Positions 7,740 to 15,596 of a stretch of DNA of 28,299 bases are shown here, one piece after another. The notes beneath the pieces were generated by a model, which saw nothing but the letters and a program-made list of their open reading frames with translations, made no database searches and was not told the DNA's origin. The stretch is from an uncultured Clostridia bacterium. GTDB lineage: Bacteria > Bacillota > Clostridia > Oscillospirales > CAG-272. Positions within the stretch are counted from its first letter, which is position 1. Each line of letters opens with the position of its first letter. Both the position numbers and the translations under genes were made by a program. Where the stretch lies: NCBI GenBank assembly GCA_904502055.1, contig CAJGDZ010000004.1, forward strand, positions 1 to 28,299. The letters run 5' to 3'.

Positions 7740-7829
7740 AAGACAAACAACTTTCAAATTCGGACAATTATTTTTTTATATTCGTTTTGTTGACCCCTAT
7801 CTAAAATCAAGCACGTCAAGGAGAGGCCT

Positions 7830-8708
7830 ATGAATACCGTACACGACGAAAAGGAACTCCGCGTTTTCGGCGTCTTCAGCGTCTTTCGCCACACCTTTCA
7901 GAAGGACTTTCGATACAACGGCGAAAAGCACGAGGGCTGGGAATTCGTTTTTGTGGAATCGGGCAAGATGTCGGCACTGGCCGAGGACAAAAAATACATC
8001 ATCAAAAGCGGCGAAATGATCTGTCATAAGCCCATGGAGTTTCACAACCTGAACCCCTATCACTCGGACGCCACCGCCATCATTTTCTGCTTTCATTGCT
8101 CGGACGATGCGATGCGTTTTTTTGAGAATAAGATCCTCACCGTCAACCAAAGACAGCGTTTGTATCTTGGTGACATCGTTTCGCACGCCGAGGCGTATTT
8201 TCTCCCAAAATCACCGCTGGAGATCGCCAAGGACGGCTCGATGACAAAGCAGGAGGATGCCGCACCGCTTCACCTGCAATTTATCCAGAACAGCATTGAG
8301 CTTTTGCTGCTCTCGCTCTATTCCGCACGAAGCACCGATGTGCGCATCCGCATCAACTCCTACACTCAGCACCTAAAGCGCAAAAAGCTTTCGGCGGACA
8401 TCAAGAGTTATCTTGAAGAAAATCTGGACAAGCCCGTACACCTTTCCGAGCTGGCCGCACGCTTTTCTTATTCCCCCTCCACCTTAAAAACCGTCTTCAA
8501 GGAGGAGACAGGCGAGAGCATCATTGCCTATTACAACCGTCTTCGCTTTGACACAGCCAAACGTCTTTTGCTTGAGAAAAGCGACTCGATCAGTGAGATC
8601 GCCTACTCGCTCGGCTTTCACACCCCCTCTCATTTTTCCAGCTTTTTCAAAAAAATGAGTGGGATCTCGCCAAGGCAGTTTTCGGATGGAATATCCGGAC
8701 AAAAATAG
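7830..8708 (+). CDS. AraC family transcriptional regulator with N-terminal cupin-like domain
   Basis: A 292-residue regulator. The N-terminal half (roughly 1-150) has the short beta segments of an AraC sugar-binding cupin, including FVESGKMSALAEDKKY and a metal/ligand-like HKPMEFHNLNP segment. The C-terminal 100 residues carry two helix-turn-helix units: LSELAARFSYSPSTLKTVFK, then ISEIAYSLGFHTPSHFSSFF followed by the closing SGISPRQF. It is divergent from the oxidoreductase-isomerase-deacetylase-NagB-like operon with overlapping promoters, so it most likely senses the substrate or an intermediate of that pathway. AAGGAG precedes the start by six bases. Confidence 0.9.
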   Translation: MNTVHDEKELRVFGVFSVFRHTFQKDFRYNGEKHEGWEFVFVESGKMSALAEDKKYIIKSGEMICHKPMEFHNLNPYHSDATAIIFCFHCSDDAMRFFENKILTVNQRQRLYLGDIVSHAEAYFLPKSPLEIAKDGSMTKQEDAAPLHLQFIQNSIELLLLSLYSARSTDVRIRINSYTQHLKRKKLSADIKSYLEENLDKPVHLSELAARFSYSPSTLKTVFKEETGESIIAYYNRLRFDTAKRLLLEKSDSISEIAYSLGFHTPSHFSSFFKKMSGISPRQFSDGISGQK

Positions 8709-8730
8709 ATGCGCAAAATTGGAAAATCAC

Positions 8731-8759
8731 TTGAAGAAATTTCGGTTTTATGATATACT
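8731..8759 (+). promoter_or_regulatory. Promoter of the yhaO-yhaN-like operon
   Basis: TTGAAG (8731-8736) and TATACT (8754-8759) with a 17-base spacer, beginning 22 bases after the AraC gene stop. No clear terminator separates the AraC gene, so some read-through is possible. Confidence 0.6.
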
Positions 8760-8794
8760 GAGAGTGGAAATATTCATCACATATGAGGTAAACT

Positions 8795-9904
8795 ATGATC
8801 CGTTTTATACATTGTGCCGACCTGCATCTCGACAGCCCGTTTTCGGGGCTTGGTGCAATCGGAAGTGAAGCCCGCCGCGAGGGACAGCGTGAGCTGTTCC
8901 GCTCGCTCATTTGTCTTGTCAAAAACCGCCATGCCGACTTTCTGCTGATCGCCGGTGACCTTTTTGACAGCGGCTTCACCACCTCCTCCACCTTGAAATT
9001 CGTCACGGATATGCTGGCAACGCTGGACTGTCCGGTCATCCTTGCCCCCGGCAATCACGACCCCTATACCGAGGGCGGACTGTGGGCGGCAAGCTTTCCG
9101 GAAAACGTAAAAATTTTCACCTCGGAAAAGCTTTCGTCCTTTTACTTCCCCAAGAGCAACGTCTGCATCCACGGCTACGCCTTTACTTCCGAGCGTCACG
9201 AGGAGGCCCCGCTTGCGAGCGGTGTTTCGCCGGATCCGACTAAGATCAACATCCTTTGCGCGCACACCGAGCTGGACGTTCCGCTTTCCCCCTCTGCCCC
9301 CATTGATAAAAAACAGCTGGCTGCATCGGGCTTTGATTATGCCGCTCTCGGTCACGTTCATAACGCCCCTGCGCTTGAGACCTTAGGAAAAACGCTGACC
9401 GCTTACAGCGGCTGCCCTGAGGGAAGAAGCTTCGACGAGCTGGATTTCGGCTCGGTGATCGAGGTCACCGTTGACGGCGATCATGTGTCCGCGGAACGGC
9501 TGCGTATTGCCAAGCGCCGATATATGGTGGAAACCGTGGACATCACCGGTGCCGAAAAGGATAGCGAGGTCATCGACCGAATCCGCCGGCGCATCGCGGT
9601 TAAGGCCTACGGGGAGGATACCGCGCTTCGCGTGATCCTTACAGGCGCCCTTACGCCCGATTACGTACCCTCAGCCGCTTTCATCATCGGCGCGATCGAG
9701 GGGCTTTACCACCTGGAGATCAAGGATGAGACCACACCGGTTCTGGATTATGCGGAGCTTGAGCACGACCTGAGTATCCGCGGCGAATATTACCGCGAAC
9801 TGGTTTCCCGAATGCAAACCATGGACGAAGAAGAGAGAAAAGTTGCCGCCGAGGCGCTTCGCATCGGGCTTTGCGCTCTTTCGGGCAAGCCCATTGTGTT
9901 TTAA
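8795..9904 (+). CDS. YhaO/SbcD-like metallophosphoesterase (DNA repair nuclease subunit)
   Basis: A 369-residue calcineurin-like phosphoesterase with all the metal motifs in order: D-x-H in CADLHLDSPF (D9, H11), GDLFDSG, PGNHDPY, CAHTE and ALGHVH. This is the arrangement of the Mre11/SbcD nuclease family, and the length and DLHLDSPF start match the YhaO branch of Bacillota. Such proteins pair with an SMC-like ATPase, here encoded 15 bases downstream, to process DNA ends or hairpins. GAGG precedes the start. The nuclease role is family knowledge; physiological substrates of YhaO-type proteins are less well known than those of SbcD. Confidence 0.88.
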   Translation: MIRFIHCADLHLDSPFSGLGAIGSEARREGQRELFRSLICLVKNRHADFLLIAGDLFDSGFTTSSTLKFVTDMLATLDCPVILAPGNHDPYTEGGLWAASFPENVKIFTSEKLSSFYFPKSNVCIHGYAFTSERHEEAPLASGVSPDPTKINILCAHTELDVPLSPSAPIDKKQLAASGFDYAALGHVHNAPALETLGKTLTAYSGCPEGRSFDELDFGSVIEVTVDGDHVSAERLRIAKRRYMVETVDITGAEKDSEVIDRIRRRIAVKAYGEDTALRVILTGALTPDYVPSAAFIIGAIEGLYHLEIKDETTPVLDYAELEHDLSIRGEYYRELVSRMQTMDEEERKVAAEALRIGLCALSGKPIVF

Positions 9905-9919
9905 GAAAGGAGCGTCACT

Positions 9920-12271
9920 GTGTTTATTCGCAAATTATACATCAAGGAATACGGCGCTCTTTCGGATCGAGAGATTGTCTTTACCGACGGCGTCAACCTT
10001 CTTGAGGGAGGTAACGAATCGGGAAAAAGCACCCTTCTCTCCTTCATCCGCTTCGTGCTTTACGGAATGCCGCGCCGCGCGGCGGGCGAGGTCGTAAGCG
10101 AGCGCGAGAAAGGCCTCAGCTGGCAAAACGGCGTTGCCGAGGGATCGGTGGAGATCCTCTCACTCGGAAAGGGCTACCGCATTGAGCGAAAGGGGCACCT
10201 CCGCGGAAGCAGCGGACGCGAGACCTATGCCGAGGATTGCCACATTTTCGATCTGGAAACCGGAGCCGAGGTGCTTAAGGGCGAAATCCCCGGCAAGCAT
10301 TTTCTCGGTATCACGGCAGAAATGTTTACCGCCACGACATGCATCCGTCAGCTGGAATGCACAAGCGTTGACGGTGATGAGGTCAATTCCTCGCTGGAAA
10401 ATCTCCTGTTCTCGGCCGACGAGGAGATCGACACGCAAAAGGTTCAGACCAAGCTTGACGATCTGCGTCGCGCGCTGCTTCATAAAAACGGCAAGGGTGG
10501 CAAGCTCTTTGAGCTGGAAACCGCCAAAACCCTTTTGGAAAACCGTTTGGACACCGCCAAGAAAAACGCGCACGATATCATCGCCAAGGAGGCGACGGTG
10601 GAGCGCCTTAAGGCTGTCTCCGAAAAGGCCAAAAAGCAATTCGAGGAGGCCGAGGAGCAGCTTCGCCTTTACGAAACCGCAAGCAAGCTCAGACGCTTTG
10701 AGACACTTCATTCCTATGAGGAGCAATACGGGGAGCAGGCAGAGGCGCTGGACAAGCTTTGCCGCGAAAAGGGCTACCAAAACGCCCTGCCCGACCGCGA
10801 AACGCTCGGCGTGATCGACCGCTTTGCTTCGGCACTTTCCGAGGCGATCCAAAAGCGCCGCTTTGCGCTCGCCGCTCTCGCGCAGGCAGAGCATGCGCCC
10901 TCCGGCGACCGTGAGCTTGCCCGCTTCCATGAAACCATCGAGAAAGAGGGCGGAAAACAAGCCCTGTGTGCTGACTTTTCACGTAGCACGCGCAAGCGCA
11001 AAAACGCCATCACGCGAGCGGTGATCCTGCTTGTACTCGGCACCCTTTGCTTTGCGGCAGGTGCGCTCACGCTTCTCACCGATCTTTTTGCCGCCTTCCA
11101 TGGCTATATGCCCTTTCTTCTTTATGGTCTGCTCGGCGCGGGTGCCCTTTTGACTCTGTTTGGCGCCCTCTCCTTTTCTGCCGCGGCCAAGGCAAGAAAA
11201 AAGCGCGCCGCTCTTGTCCGCAAAATCGGTCTTTCGGGCAAGGTCACCGACGCCACATTTGAGGCACACATCGAGACCTGCCGAAACAACCACGAGCTTT
11301 GTGCGGCATATGATGCCGCGCTTGCCCGTGCCAAAAACGAAGATGAGGAAATGTCAAGGGCGCTTGAGAGCTTGCTGACAAACACGATCCGTATGCTCTC
11401 CTCTGTCGGCGTTTCATGCGAAACAACCACACCCGAGACTGTCTTGGAGTGCCTGAAGAACACGTACGACACCTTCTTTGCCGTTTGCAACGAGCGCGAA
11501 AGCATCGAGGGCAAGATGAATTCGCTTCACGCGCTGATCGACGAGCTTCGGGAAAGCCTTGGGGACGTAAGCGAGGGAGCGCTCTCCGCTTCGGTCGGCA
11601 GACAGAAGCCGAGCGTCATTCTGGCCTCGTTGGATATTGAAAAGATCCGCTTTGCCCACGATTACAGCAAGACCCAGCACACGCTGAACGAACAAAAGAA
11701 AATTGCACTTGAAAAAGAACTGATCGCGCTTACCTCGACCGCCGAAACCCCGGCACGCGTGAGTGCAAAGCTCGATGAGACCGTCGGTGAGCTTGAGACC
11801 CACCGCCTCAAATACGATGCCATTCGGATGGCGCACGAGACGCTGGGCATTGCCTCCGAAAATCTGCGCCGAAGCGTGACACCCACGCTCCGTCTCCGCG
11901 CGGGTGAGCTTATGAGCACTGCAACGGGTGGAAAATACCGCGACCTTGGCATTTCGGGCGATATGAAGATCACCGTTATGACCGACCACACCACGCGAAG
12001 CATCGATGCACTCAGCAAGGGCACGCGCGATGCCGCTTACCTTTCCTTGCGCCTGGCGCTTGCGGAAATGGTATGTCGCGACAATATGCCGCCGCTTTTG
12101 TTTGACGAGAGCTTTACCCAGTTGGATGAATCGCGTACGCGCGCCATGCTGAGTATGCTTGTCGAGTATAGCGCGGGCGGCACGCAGACACTCATCTTCA
12201 CCTGCCACAAGCGCGAGGGTGAAATGCTGAGGGAGCTTGGTACGTTCCATCACATAAAATTGGATGCCTGA
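9920..12271 (+). CDS. YhaN-like AAA/SMC-type ATPase with central membrane hairpin
   Basis: A 783-residue SbcC/Rad50-like protein. Walker A is GGNESGKST (residues 30-38). Walker B and the following D-loop are LLFDESFTQLD near residue 730, preceded by an ABC-like signature region (LSKGTRDAAYLSLRLALAEM). Long charged coiled-coil stretches fill the middle, as expected for an SMC-like arm. At about 362-420 two hydrophobic segments with a short loop (VILLVLGTLCFAAGAL and FLLYGLLGAGALLTLFGAL) replace the zinc hook, a known trait of YhaN proteins, so the complex is probably held at the membrane. It starts at a GTG after AAAGGAG and is followed by a strong terminator. It forms an operon with the nuclease gene. 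Confidence 0.88.
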   Translation: MFIRKLYIKEYGALSDREIVFTDGVNLLEGGNESGKSTLLSFIRFVLYGMPRRAAGEVVSEREKGLSWQNGVAEGSVEILSLGKGYRIERKGHLRGSSGRETYAEDCHIFDLETGAEVLKGEIPGKHFLGITAEMFTATTCIRQLECTSVDGDEVNSSLENLLFSADEEIDTQKVQTKLDDLRRALLHKNGKGGKLFELETAKTLLENRLDTAKKNAHDIIAKEATVERLKAVSEKAKKQFEEAEEQLRLYETASKLRRFETLHSYEEQYGEQAEALDKLCREKGYQNALPDRETLGVIDRFASALSEAIQKRRFALAALAQAEHAPSGDRELARFHETIEKEGGKQALCADFSRSTRKRKNAITRAVILLVLGTLCFAAGALTLLTDLFAAFHGYMPFLLYGLLGAGALLTLFGALSFSAAAKARKKRAALVRKIGLSGKVTDATFEAHIETCRNNHELCAAYDAALARAKNEDEEMSRALESLLTNTIRMLSSVGVSCETTTPETVLECLKNTYDTFFAVCNERESIEGKMNSLHALIDELRESLGDVSEGALSASVGRQKPSVILASLDIEKIRFAHDYSKTQHTLNEQKKIALEKELIALTSTAETPARVSAKLDETVGELETHRLKYDAIRMAHETLGIASENLRRSVTPTLRLRAGELMSTATGGKYRDLGISGDMKITVMTDHTTRSIDALSKGTRDAAYLSLRLALAEMVCRDNMPPLLFDESFTQLDESRTRAMLSMLVEYSAGGTQTLIFTCHKREGEMLRELGTFHHIKLDA

Positions 12272-12275
12272 GCAA

Positions 12276-12310
12276 AGGCGACGGGAATTTCCCGTCGCCT
12301 CCTTTTTCTT
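12276..12310 (+). terminator. Rho-independent terminator after the yhaN-like gene
   Basis: A 12-bp inverted repeat, AGGCGACGGGAA with TTCCCGTCGCCT (12276-12300), followed by CCTTTTTCTT. It starts four bases past the stop codon. Confidence 0.9.
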
Positions 12311-12324
12311 TTCAAAACACGGTT

Positions 12325-12352
12325 GACAAAACCTAAAAAAGGTGTATAATAG
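12325..12352 (+). promoter_or_regulatory. Promoter of the folT-folC operon
   Basis: TTGACA followed 16 bases later by TATAAT, in the segment just after the yhaN terminator. Transcription should begin shortly before the riboswitch. Confidence 0.75.
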
Positions 12353-12365
12353 AACTGTAAAATTA

Positions 12366-12465
12366 CGAAGAGTAAGAGTATCGGCGTAAAGTGCCCCAAG
12401 GACGGGGAGTTGCCGTGGGGACGAAAAGCACTTTGCTTGCGGTCGGTATTCTGCATCCCGCTTCA
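12366..12465 (+). promoter_or_regulatory. Tetrahydrofolate (THF-I, folT motif) riboswitch
   Basis: The leader has the conserved blocks of the THF-I aptamer in order: GAAGAGTA, then GGCGTAAAGTG after the P2 strand, a variable GC-rich hairpin region (CCCC-AAGGA-CGGGG with further stems), then GCGGTCGGTATTCTGCATCCCGCTTC-type 3' blocks ending in GCATCC-CGC-TTC. AGAGTATC pairs with GGTATTCT to make P2, and GAAG with CTTC closes P1. The downstream genes, folate transporter and folylpolyglutamate synthase, are the classic targets of this class. No intrinsic terminator follows; instead an SD-sequestering stem does, so control is probably at translation initiation, lowering folate uptake when THF is plentiful. 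Confidence 0.9.
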
Positions 12466-12481
12466 TACGGTCAAGGTCTAC

Positions 12482-12521
12482 CCTTCTTTTGCCTTTGCCA
12501 TATGAGCAACGGAAAAGGAGG
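12482..12521 (+). promoter_or_regulatory. SD-sequestering hairpin of the THF riboswitch expression platform
   Basis: CCTTCTTTT (12482-12490) can pair along its full length with AAAAGGAGG (12513-12521), nine pairs with one U-G, over a 22-base loop. The 3' arm is the Shine-Dalgarno sequence of folT. It starts 17 bases after the aptamer. Confidence 0.6.
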
Positions 12522-12530
12522 ATTTTTATT

Positions 12531-13082
12531 TTGGAGAACAAACATCGACTTCGGCTTTTTGGCTCGGCGCGCGTGCTGGCGCTCTCGTCCCTTCTTTGCG
12601 CCATGAGCGTGGTGATCGGCATTTTTTGCAAGACCTATCTCAATTTCGGAACGGGACTTTTCCGCATCACCTTTGAAAATCTGCCCATTCTGATCTCGGG
12701 CATTTTTTACGGCCCCGTTATCGGTGCCATCCTCGGCGCGGCCACGGATCTGATCAGCTATCTGCTCTCGCCGCAAGCCTATCCGCCCAATCTCATTGTC
12801 ACCGCAGGCGCTATGGCGGTGGGTCTGGTATCGGGCCTTATCTCGCGCTTTGCGATAAAGCGCTCCGGCTACCCGAGGATCATTGTCTCCGGTGCCCTTG
12901 CGCACGTGGTGGGATCGATGATCATCAAGCCCATCGGGCTGTTTCAATTTTACGGCTATGCAGTACTTTTCCGTATTCCGCTATACCTTTTGATCGCACC
13001 GCTTGAGATCTTACTCATTTGCTTGCTTTATAAAAACCGAAATTTCAGAAAGATCGTGGAGGAACATAATGACCTACGATGA
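12531..13082 (+). CDS. folT: FolT-like folate ECF transporter substrate-binding (S) component
   Basis: A 183-residue membrane protein with about six hydrophobic helices. It has the ECF S-component features: a basic N-terminus, the early small-residue helix (RVLALSSLLCAMSVVIGIF), RITFENLPILISGIFYGP, and a GAATDLISYLL motif typical of FolT/PanT-like proteins. The THF riboswitch and the folC neighbour point to folate. The shared EcfA/EcfT energy module is not in the window. I place the start at TTG 12531, nine bases after AAGGAGG; another TTG 42 bases upstream lies 5' of that SD and has no RBS of its own. The end overlaps folC by 14 bases. Confidence 0.87.
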   Translation: MENKHRLRLFGSARVLALSSLLCAMSVVIGIFCKTYLNFGTGLFRITFENLPILISGIFYGPVIGAILGAATDLISYLLSPQAYPPNLIVTAGAMAVGLVSGLISRFAIKRSGYPRIIVSGALAHVVGSMIIKPIGLFQFYGYAVLFRIPLYLLIAPLEILLICLLYKNRNFRKIVEEHNDLR

Positions 13083-14349
13083 GGCACTTGCCTATATACA
13101 TTCCGTCTGCTGGAAGGGCTCCCGCCCCGGACTTGAAAGAATCACCGAGCTTTGCCGACGCCTTGGCGATCCGCAAAAAAAGCTGAAATTCATTCACGTC
13201 ACGGGCACCAACGGCAAGGGCTCGACCTGCTCGATGCTCGACAGCATTTTGCGTGCGGCAGGCTACAAGACCGGTCTTTTCACCTCACCCTATGTCAAGT
13301 TTTTCAACGAGAGAATGCAGGTGGGCGGCCAAAACGTTTCGGACGAACGTCTGGCTTACGTCACCTCATTGGTAAAGCCGCACGCCGATGCCATGGCAGA
13401 CGCACCGACCGAATTTGAGCTGATTACCGCGATCGCGTTTGTTCTGTTTGCGCTTGAGCAATGCGACATCGTCATTCTTGAGGCCGGTATGGGCGGACGC
13501 CTGGACAGCACCAACGTCATCGAAGAAAGCCTTCTTTCGGTCATCACGGGTGTGGCGCTGGAGCATACCGAATATCTGGGTGATACCCTGGAAAAGATCG
13601 CCTTTGAAAAGGCAAACATCGCCAAGGCGGGCTGTCCCGTCCTTTACGGCGGACTTGACGTATCCGAAAACGGCGACGCCTATCGCGTGATCCGTGCCCA
13701 TGCCGAAGCGCTTGGCTGTCCCCTTTTCACTGTGGATTATGATGCCCTTAACGTAAAGCAGGCCGCGCTTGACGGCACGCTTTTGGATTACAAGGCGTTT
13801 ACGGATATTCGTCTTTCGCTTCTGGGGCTCTATCAGCCCGAGAACTGCGCCAAGGTGCTGGAGGCTGTCACCGTTCTTCGCTCGCTCGGCATGGTCATTG
13901 ACGACGCGGCGATAAAGGAAGGACTTGCCAAGGCTGTGTGGCACGCGCGCTTTGAAAAGCTGATGGAGACGCCGCTTGTTCTCTATGACGGCGCGCACAA
14001 CCCCGACGGCGTGAGGGTGGCAACCGCTACGCTCGCCCACTATTTCGGGGAACAAAAGGTGAACATTCTCACAGGCGTTATGGCCGACAAGGACTACCCC
14101 CTTATGGTATCTATGCTCGCGCCGCAGGCAAGCAAGGTCTTTGCCGTCACGCCCGATAATCCGAGAGCACTGGACGCTACGGCGCTTGCCGCCGAATTTG
14201 AAGCGTGCGGCGTCTCCGCCACCCCCTTTGAAAAGCTCCCCGACGCCGTATCCGCGGCCATCCGGGAAAGCCGGGAAAGCGGCACGCCGCTTGTCTGCCT
14301 CGGCTCGCTGTATATGTACGCCGAGGTTACCGACGCGATGGGAATCTAA
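13069..14349 (+). CDS. folC: Bifunctional folylpolyglutamate/dihydrofolate synthase
   Basis: A 426-residue Mur-ligase-fold enzyme. The ATP loop HVTGTNGKGST lies at 43-53, followed by LFTSPYVKFFNERM (folate-binding loop), LEAGMGGRLDSTNV (metal and substrate region) and the C-terminal YDGAHNPDGV, all FolC signatures. It adds glutamates to folates and traps them in the cell, and in many bacteria also makes dihydrofolate from dihydropteroate. The ATG at 13069 follows GGAGG and lies 14 bases inside the end of folT, so the two are translationally coupled and share riboswitch control. Whether both activities are present cannot be told from sequence alone. Confidence 0.94.
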   Translation: MTYDEALAYIHSVCWKGSRPGLERITELCRRLGDPQKKLKFIHVTGTNGKGSTCSMLDSILRAAGYKTGLFTSPYVKFFNERMQVGGQNVSDERLAYVTSLVKPHADAMADAPTEFELITAIAFVLFALEQCDIVILEAGMGGRLDSTNVIEESLLSVITGVALEHTEYLGDTLEKIAFEKANIAKAGCPVLYGGLDVSENGDAYRVIRAHAEALGCPLFTVDYDALNVKQAALDGTLLDYKAFTDIRLSLLGLYQPENCAKVLEAVTVLRSLGMVIDDAAIKEGLAKAVWHARFEKLMETPLVLYDGAHNPDGVRVATATLAHYFGEQKVNILTGVMADKDYPLMVSMLAPQASKVFAVTPDNPRALDATALAAEFEACGVSATPFEKLPDAVSAAIRESRESGTPLVCLGSLYMYAEVTDAMGI

Positions 14350-14352
14350 CAA

Positions 14353-14380
14353 AAAAACGAACGCATATGCGTTCGTTTTT
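14353..14380 (+). terminator. Bidirectional terminator between folC and ymdB
   Basis: Perfect 14-base inverted repeat AAAAACGAACGCAT/ATGCGTTCGTTTTT. It has runs of A and T on both flanks, so it serves the convergent genes on both strands. Confidence 0.9.
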
Positions 14381-14383
14381 CTT

Positions 14384-15154
14384 TCAGAAAAGAATGCGCT
14401 CGACCGAAATTACCCGTTTTTTATCGGTATCGTACTCGAAGATCGCGCCGTTTCCGACAACGCTCCCCTCGGCCATCTGAAATTTTTGCGGCATCTTGGT
14501 GAGGAATTTGCGGATCACGCACTCCCTCTCGGTTCCGAGAATGCCGTCCGCGGGTCCCGTCATGCCGAGGTCGGTAATGTAGCCCGTGCCCCCGGGAAGA
14601 ATTCTCTCATCCGCCGTTTGCACGTGTGTATGCGTACCGAAGATCACATCAATTCGACCATCGAAATAATAGCCCATCGCCAGCTTTTCCGAGGTGGCCT
14701 CGGCGTGAAAGTCCAGAAGCGAGAGGTCATAATTTCCCTTTTCGCGCTCCAAAATGCGATCCACCGCCTCAAAGGGGCTGTTCAGCGGCTCCATATATAC
14801 ACAGCCCGACGCGTTGATACAGAGCACACGCCAGCCGTTCACATTTAAGATTGTATACCCGTTTCCCGGATTGCCCGAAGGGTAGTTACAGGGACGAATG
14901 ATCTCCTCGGAGCTTTCCAAAAACGGCCCGATGTCCTTGCGATTCCACACGTGATTTCCCAACGTGATCAGATCCACACCGTACGAAAGCAGGGCCCTTG
15001 CCTCGTCCGCGCCGATTCCGTGGATCTCGCAAACGTTTTCCCCGTTTGCCACCACAAAATCGATGCACTTCTCTCGGCGCAGACGCCAAAGCTGCACCTT
15101 CACATATTCCAGTGCCGCAAGACCGACGATATCTCCGATTGCTAAAATTTTCAT
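14384..15154 (-). CDS. ymdB: YmdB family metallophosphoesterase
   Basis: A 256-residue phosphoesterase. Motifs in order are GDIVG at the N-terminus, ANGEN, LGNHVWNRKD, DFHAEATSEK, GTHTHVQTADERILPGGT and YITDLGMTGP; the HAEATSEK and THTHVQTAD blocks are diagnostic for YmdB. In Bacillus subtilis YmdB is a 2',3'-cyclic-nucleotide phosphodiesterase that influences biofilm and motility decisions. In the usual family GDIVG is followed by a short Gly/Pro turn, here GLAALEYV, a small difference. It has its own promoter (15188-15216) and a GGAAAGGGA leader before the ATG. Confidence 0.92.
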   Translation of the reverse strand: MKILAIGDIVGLAALEYVKVQLWRLRREKCIDFVVANGENVCEIHGIGADEARALLSYGVDLITLGNHVWNRKDIGPFLESSEEIIRPCNYPSGNPGNGYTILNVNGWRVLCINASGCVYMEPLNSPFEAVDRILEREKGNYDLSLLDFHAEATSEKLAMGYYFDGRIDVIFGTHTHVQTADERILPGGTGYITDLGMTGPADGILGTERECVIRKFLTKMPQKFQMAEGSVVGNGAIFEYDTDKKRVISVERILF

Positions 15155-15187
15155 ATATTTTCCCTTTCCGGATTAATTTTCCGCTCC

Positions 15188-15216
15188 ATTTTATCACACT
15201 TTCTCGGCTTATGCAA
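15188..15216 (-). promoter_or_regulatory. Promoter of ymdB
   Basis: Minus-strand TTGCAT (15211-15216) and TAAAAT (15188-15193) spaced by 17 bases. It is divergent from the promoter at 15247. Confidence 0.55.
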
Positions 15217-15246
15217 GACGTATCTGCAGAAATTTCGTCGAAAATC

Positions 15247-15275
15247 TTGACAAATACGGCAAAATGAGGTATAAT
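15247..15275 (+). promoter_or_regulatory. Consensus promoter of the acyl carrier protein gene
   Basis: TTGACA (15247-15252) and TATAAT (15270-15275) exactly 17 bases apart. It starts a monocistronic transcript ending at the terminator around 15595. Confidence 0.8.
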
Positions 15276-15320
15276 AAATTTCGTATGTTATATGCCCAGT
15301 AATTTTTGGAGGACAAAAAC

Positions 15321-15542
15321 ATGTTTGAAAAACTGAAACAGCTTCTCGTTGATGAGCTTTCCATTGATGAGGGCGACATCACGATGGAAGCGGAGCTTTC
15401 CGGAGATCTCGGAATCAACTCCATCGAGCTTGCCGACCTGGTTATGCTCTGCGAGGACAGATTTGGAATCGAGATCAACGATGAGGATCTTCACAAGCTT
15501 GTTACCGTTGGTGACGTTGTAGAGTATCTCGAAAGCCTGTAA
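15321..15542 (+). CDS. acpP: Acyl carrier protein
   Basis: A 73-residue acidic protein of the usual ACP length. The phosphopantetheine site is DLGINSIELADL with Ser34. In most ACPs the core is D-S-L-(E/D), so Asn33 and Ile35 are mild departures, and the surrounding helices (FGIEINDEDLHKL, TVGDVVEYLESL) match fatty-acid ACPs. It carries acyl chains as thioesters in fatty acid synthesis or a specialised pathway. No fatty-acid synthesis gene is adjacent and it has its own strong promoter and terminator. GGAGG lies eight bases before ATG 15321. It could be the main ACP or a second, dedicated one. Confidence 0.9.
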   Translation: MFEKLKQLLVDELSIDEGDITMEAELSGDLGINSIELADLVMLCEDRFGIEINDEDLHKLVTVGDVVEYLESL

Positions 15543-15552
15543 TCCATCGCAT

Positions 15553-15596
15553 AAAAAATCTTCCGACACCCTTTTTGGGGATCGGAAGATTTTTTT
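15553..15596. terminator. Bidirectional terminator between acpP and the DUF362 gene
   Basis: AAAAAATCTTCCGA (15553-15566) pairs with TCGGAAGATTTTTT (15582-15595) around a C-rich/G-rich loop. It ends the ACP transcript in the plus direction. In the minus direction it overlaps the DUF362 stop codon and has the reverse T run. Confidence 0.88.

Noticed and set aside
12366..12465. Cobalamin or TPP riboswitch instead of THF
   Set aside because: The block order (GAAGAGTA, GTAAAGTG, GCATCC) and the folT-folC target match THF-I, and the cobalamin-box and TPP core sequences are absent.
15180..15320. A small ncRNA or riboswitch between ymdB and acpP
   Set aside because: The interval is filled by two divergent promoters and a short 5' UTR with no convincing stems.
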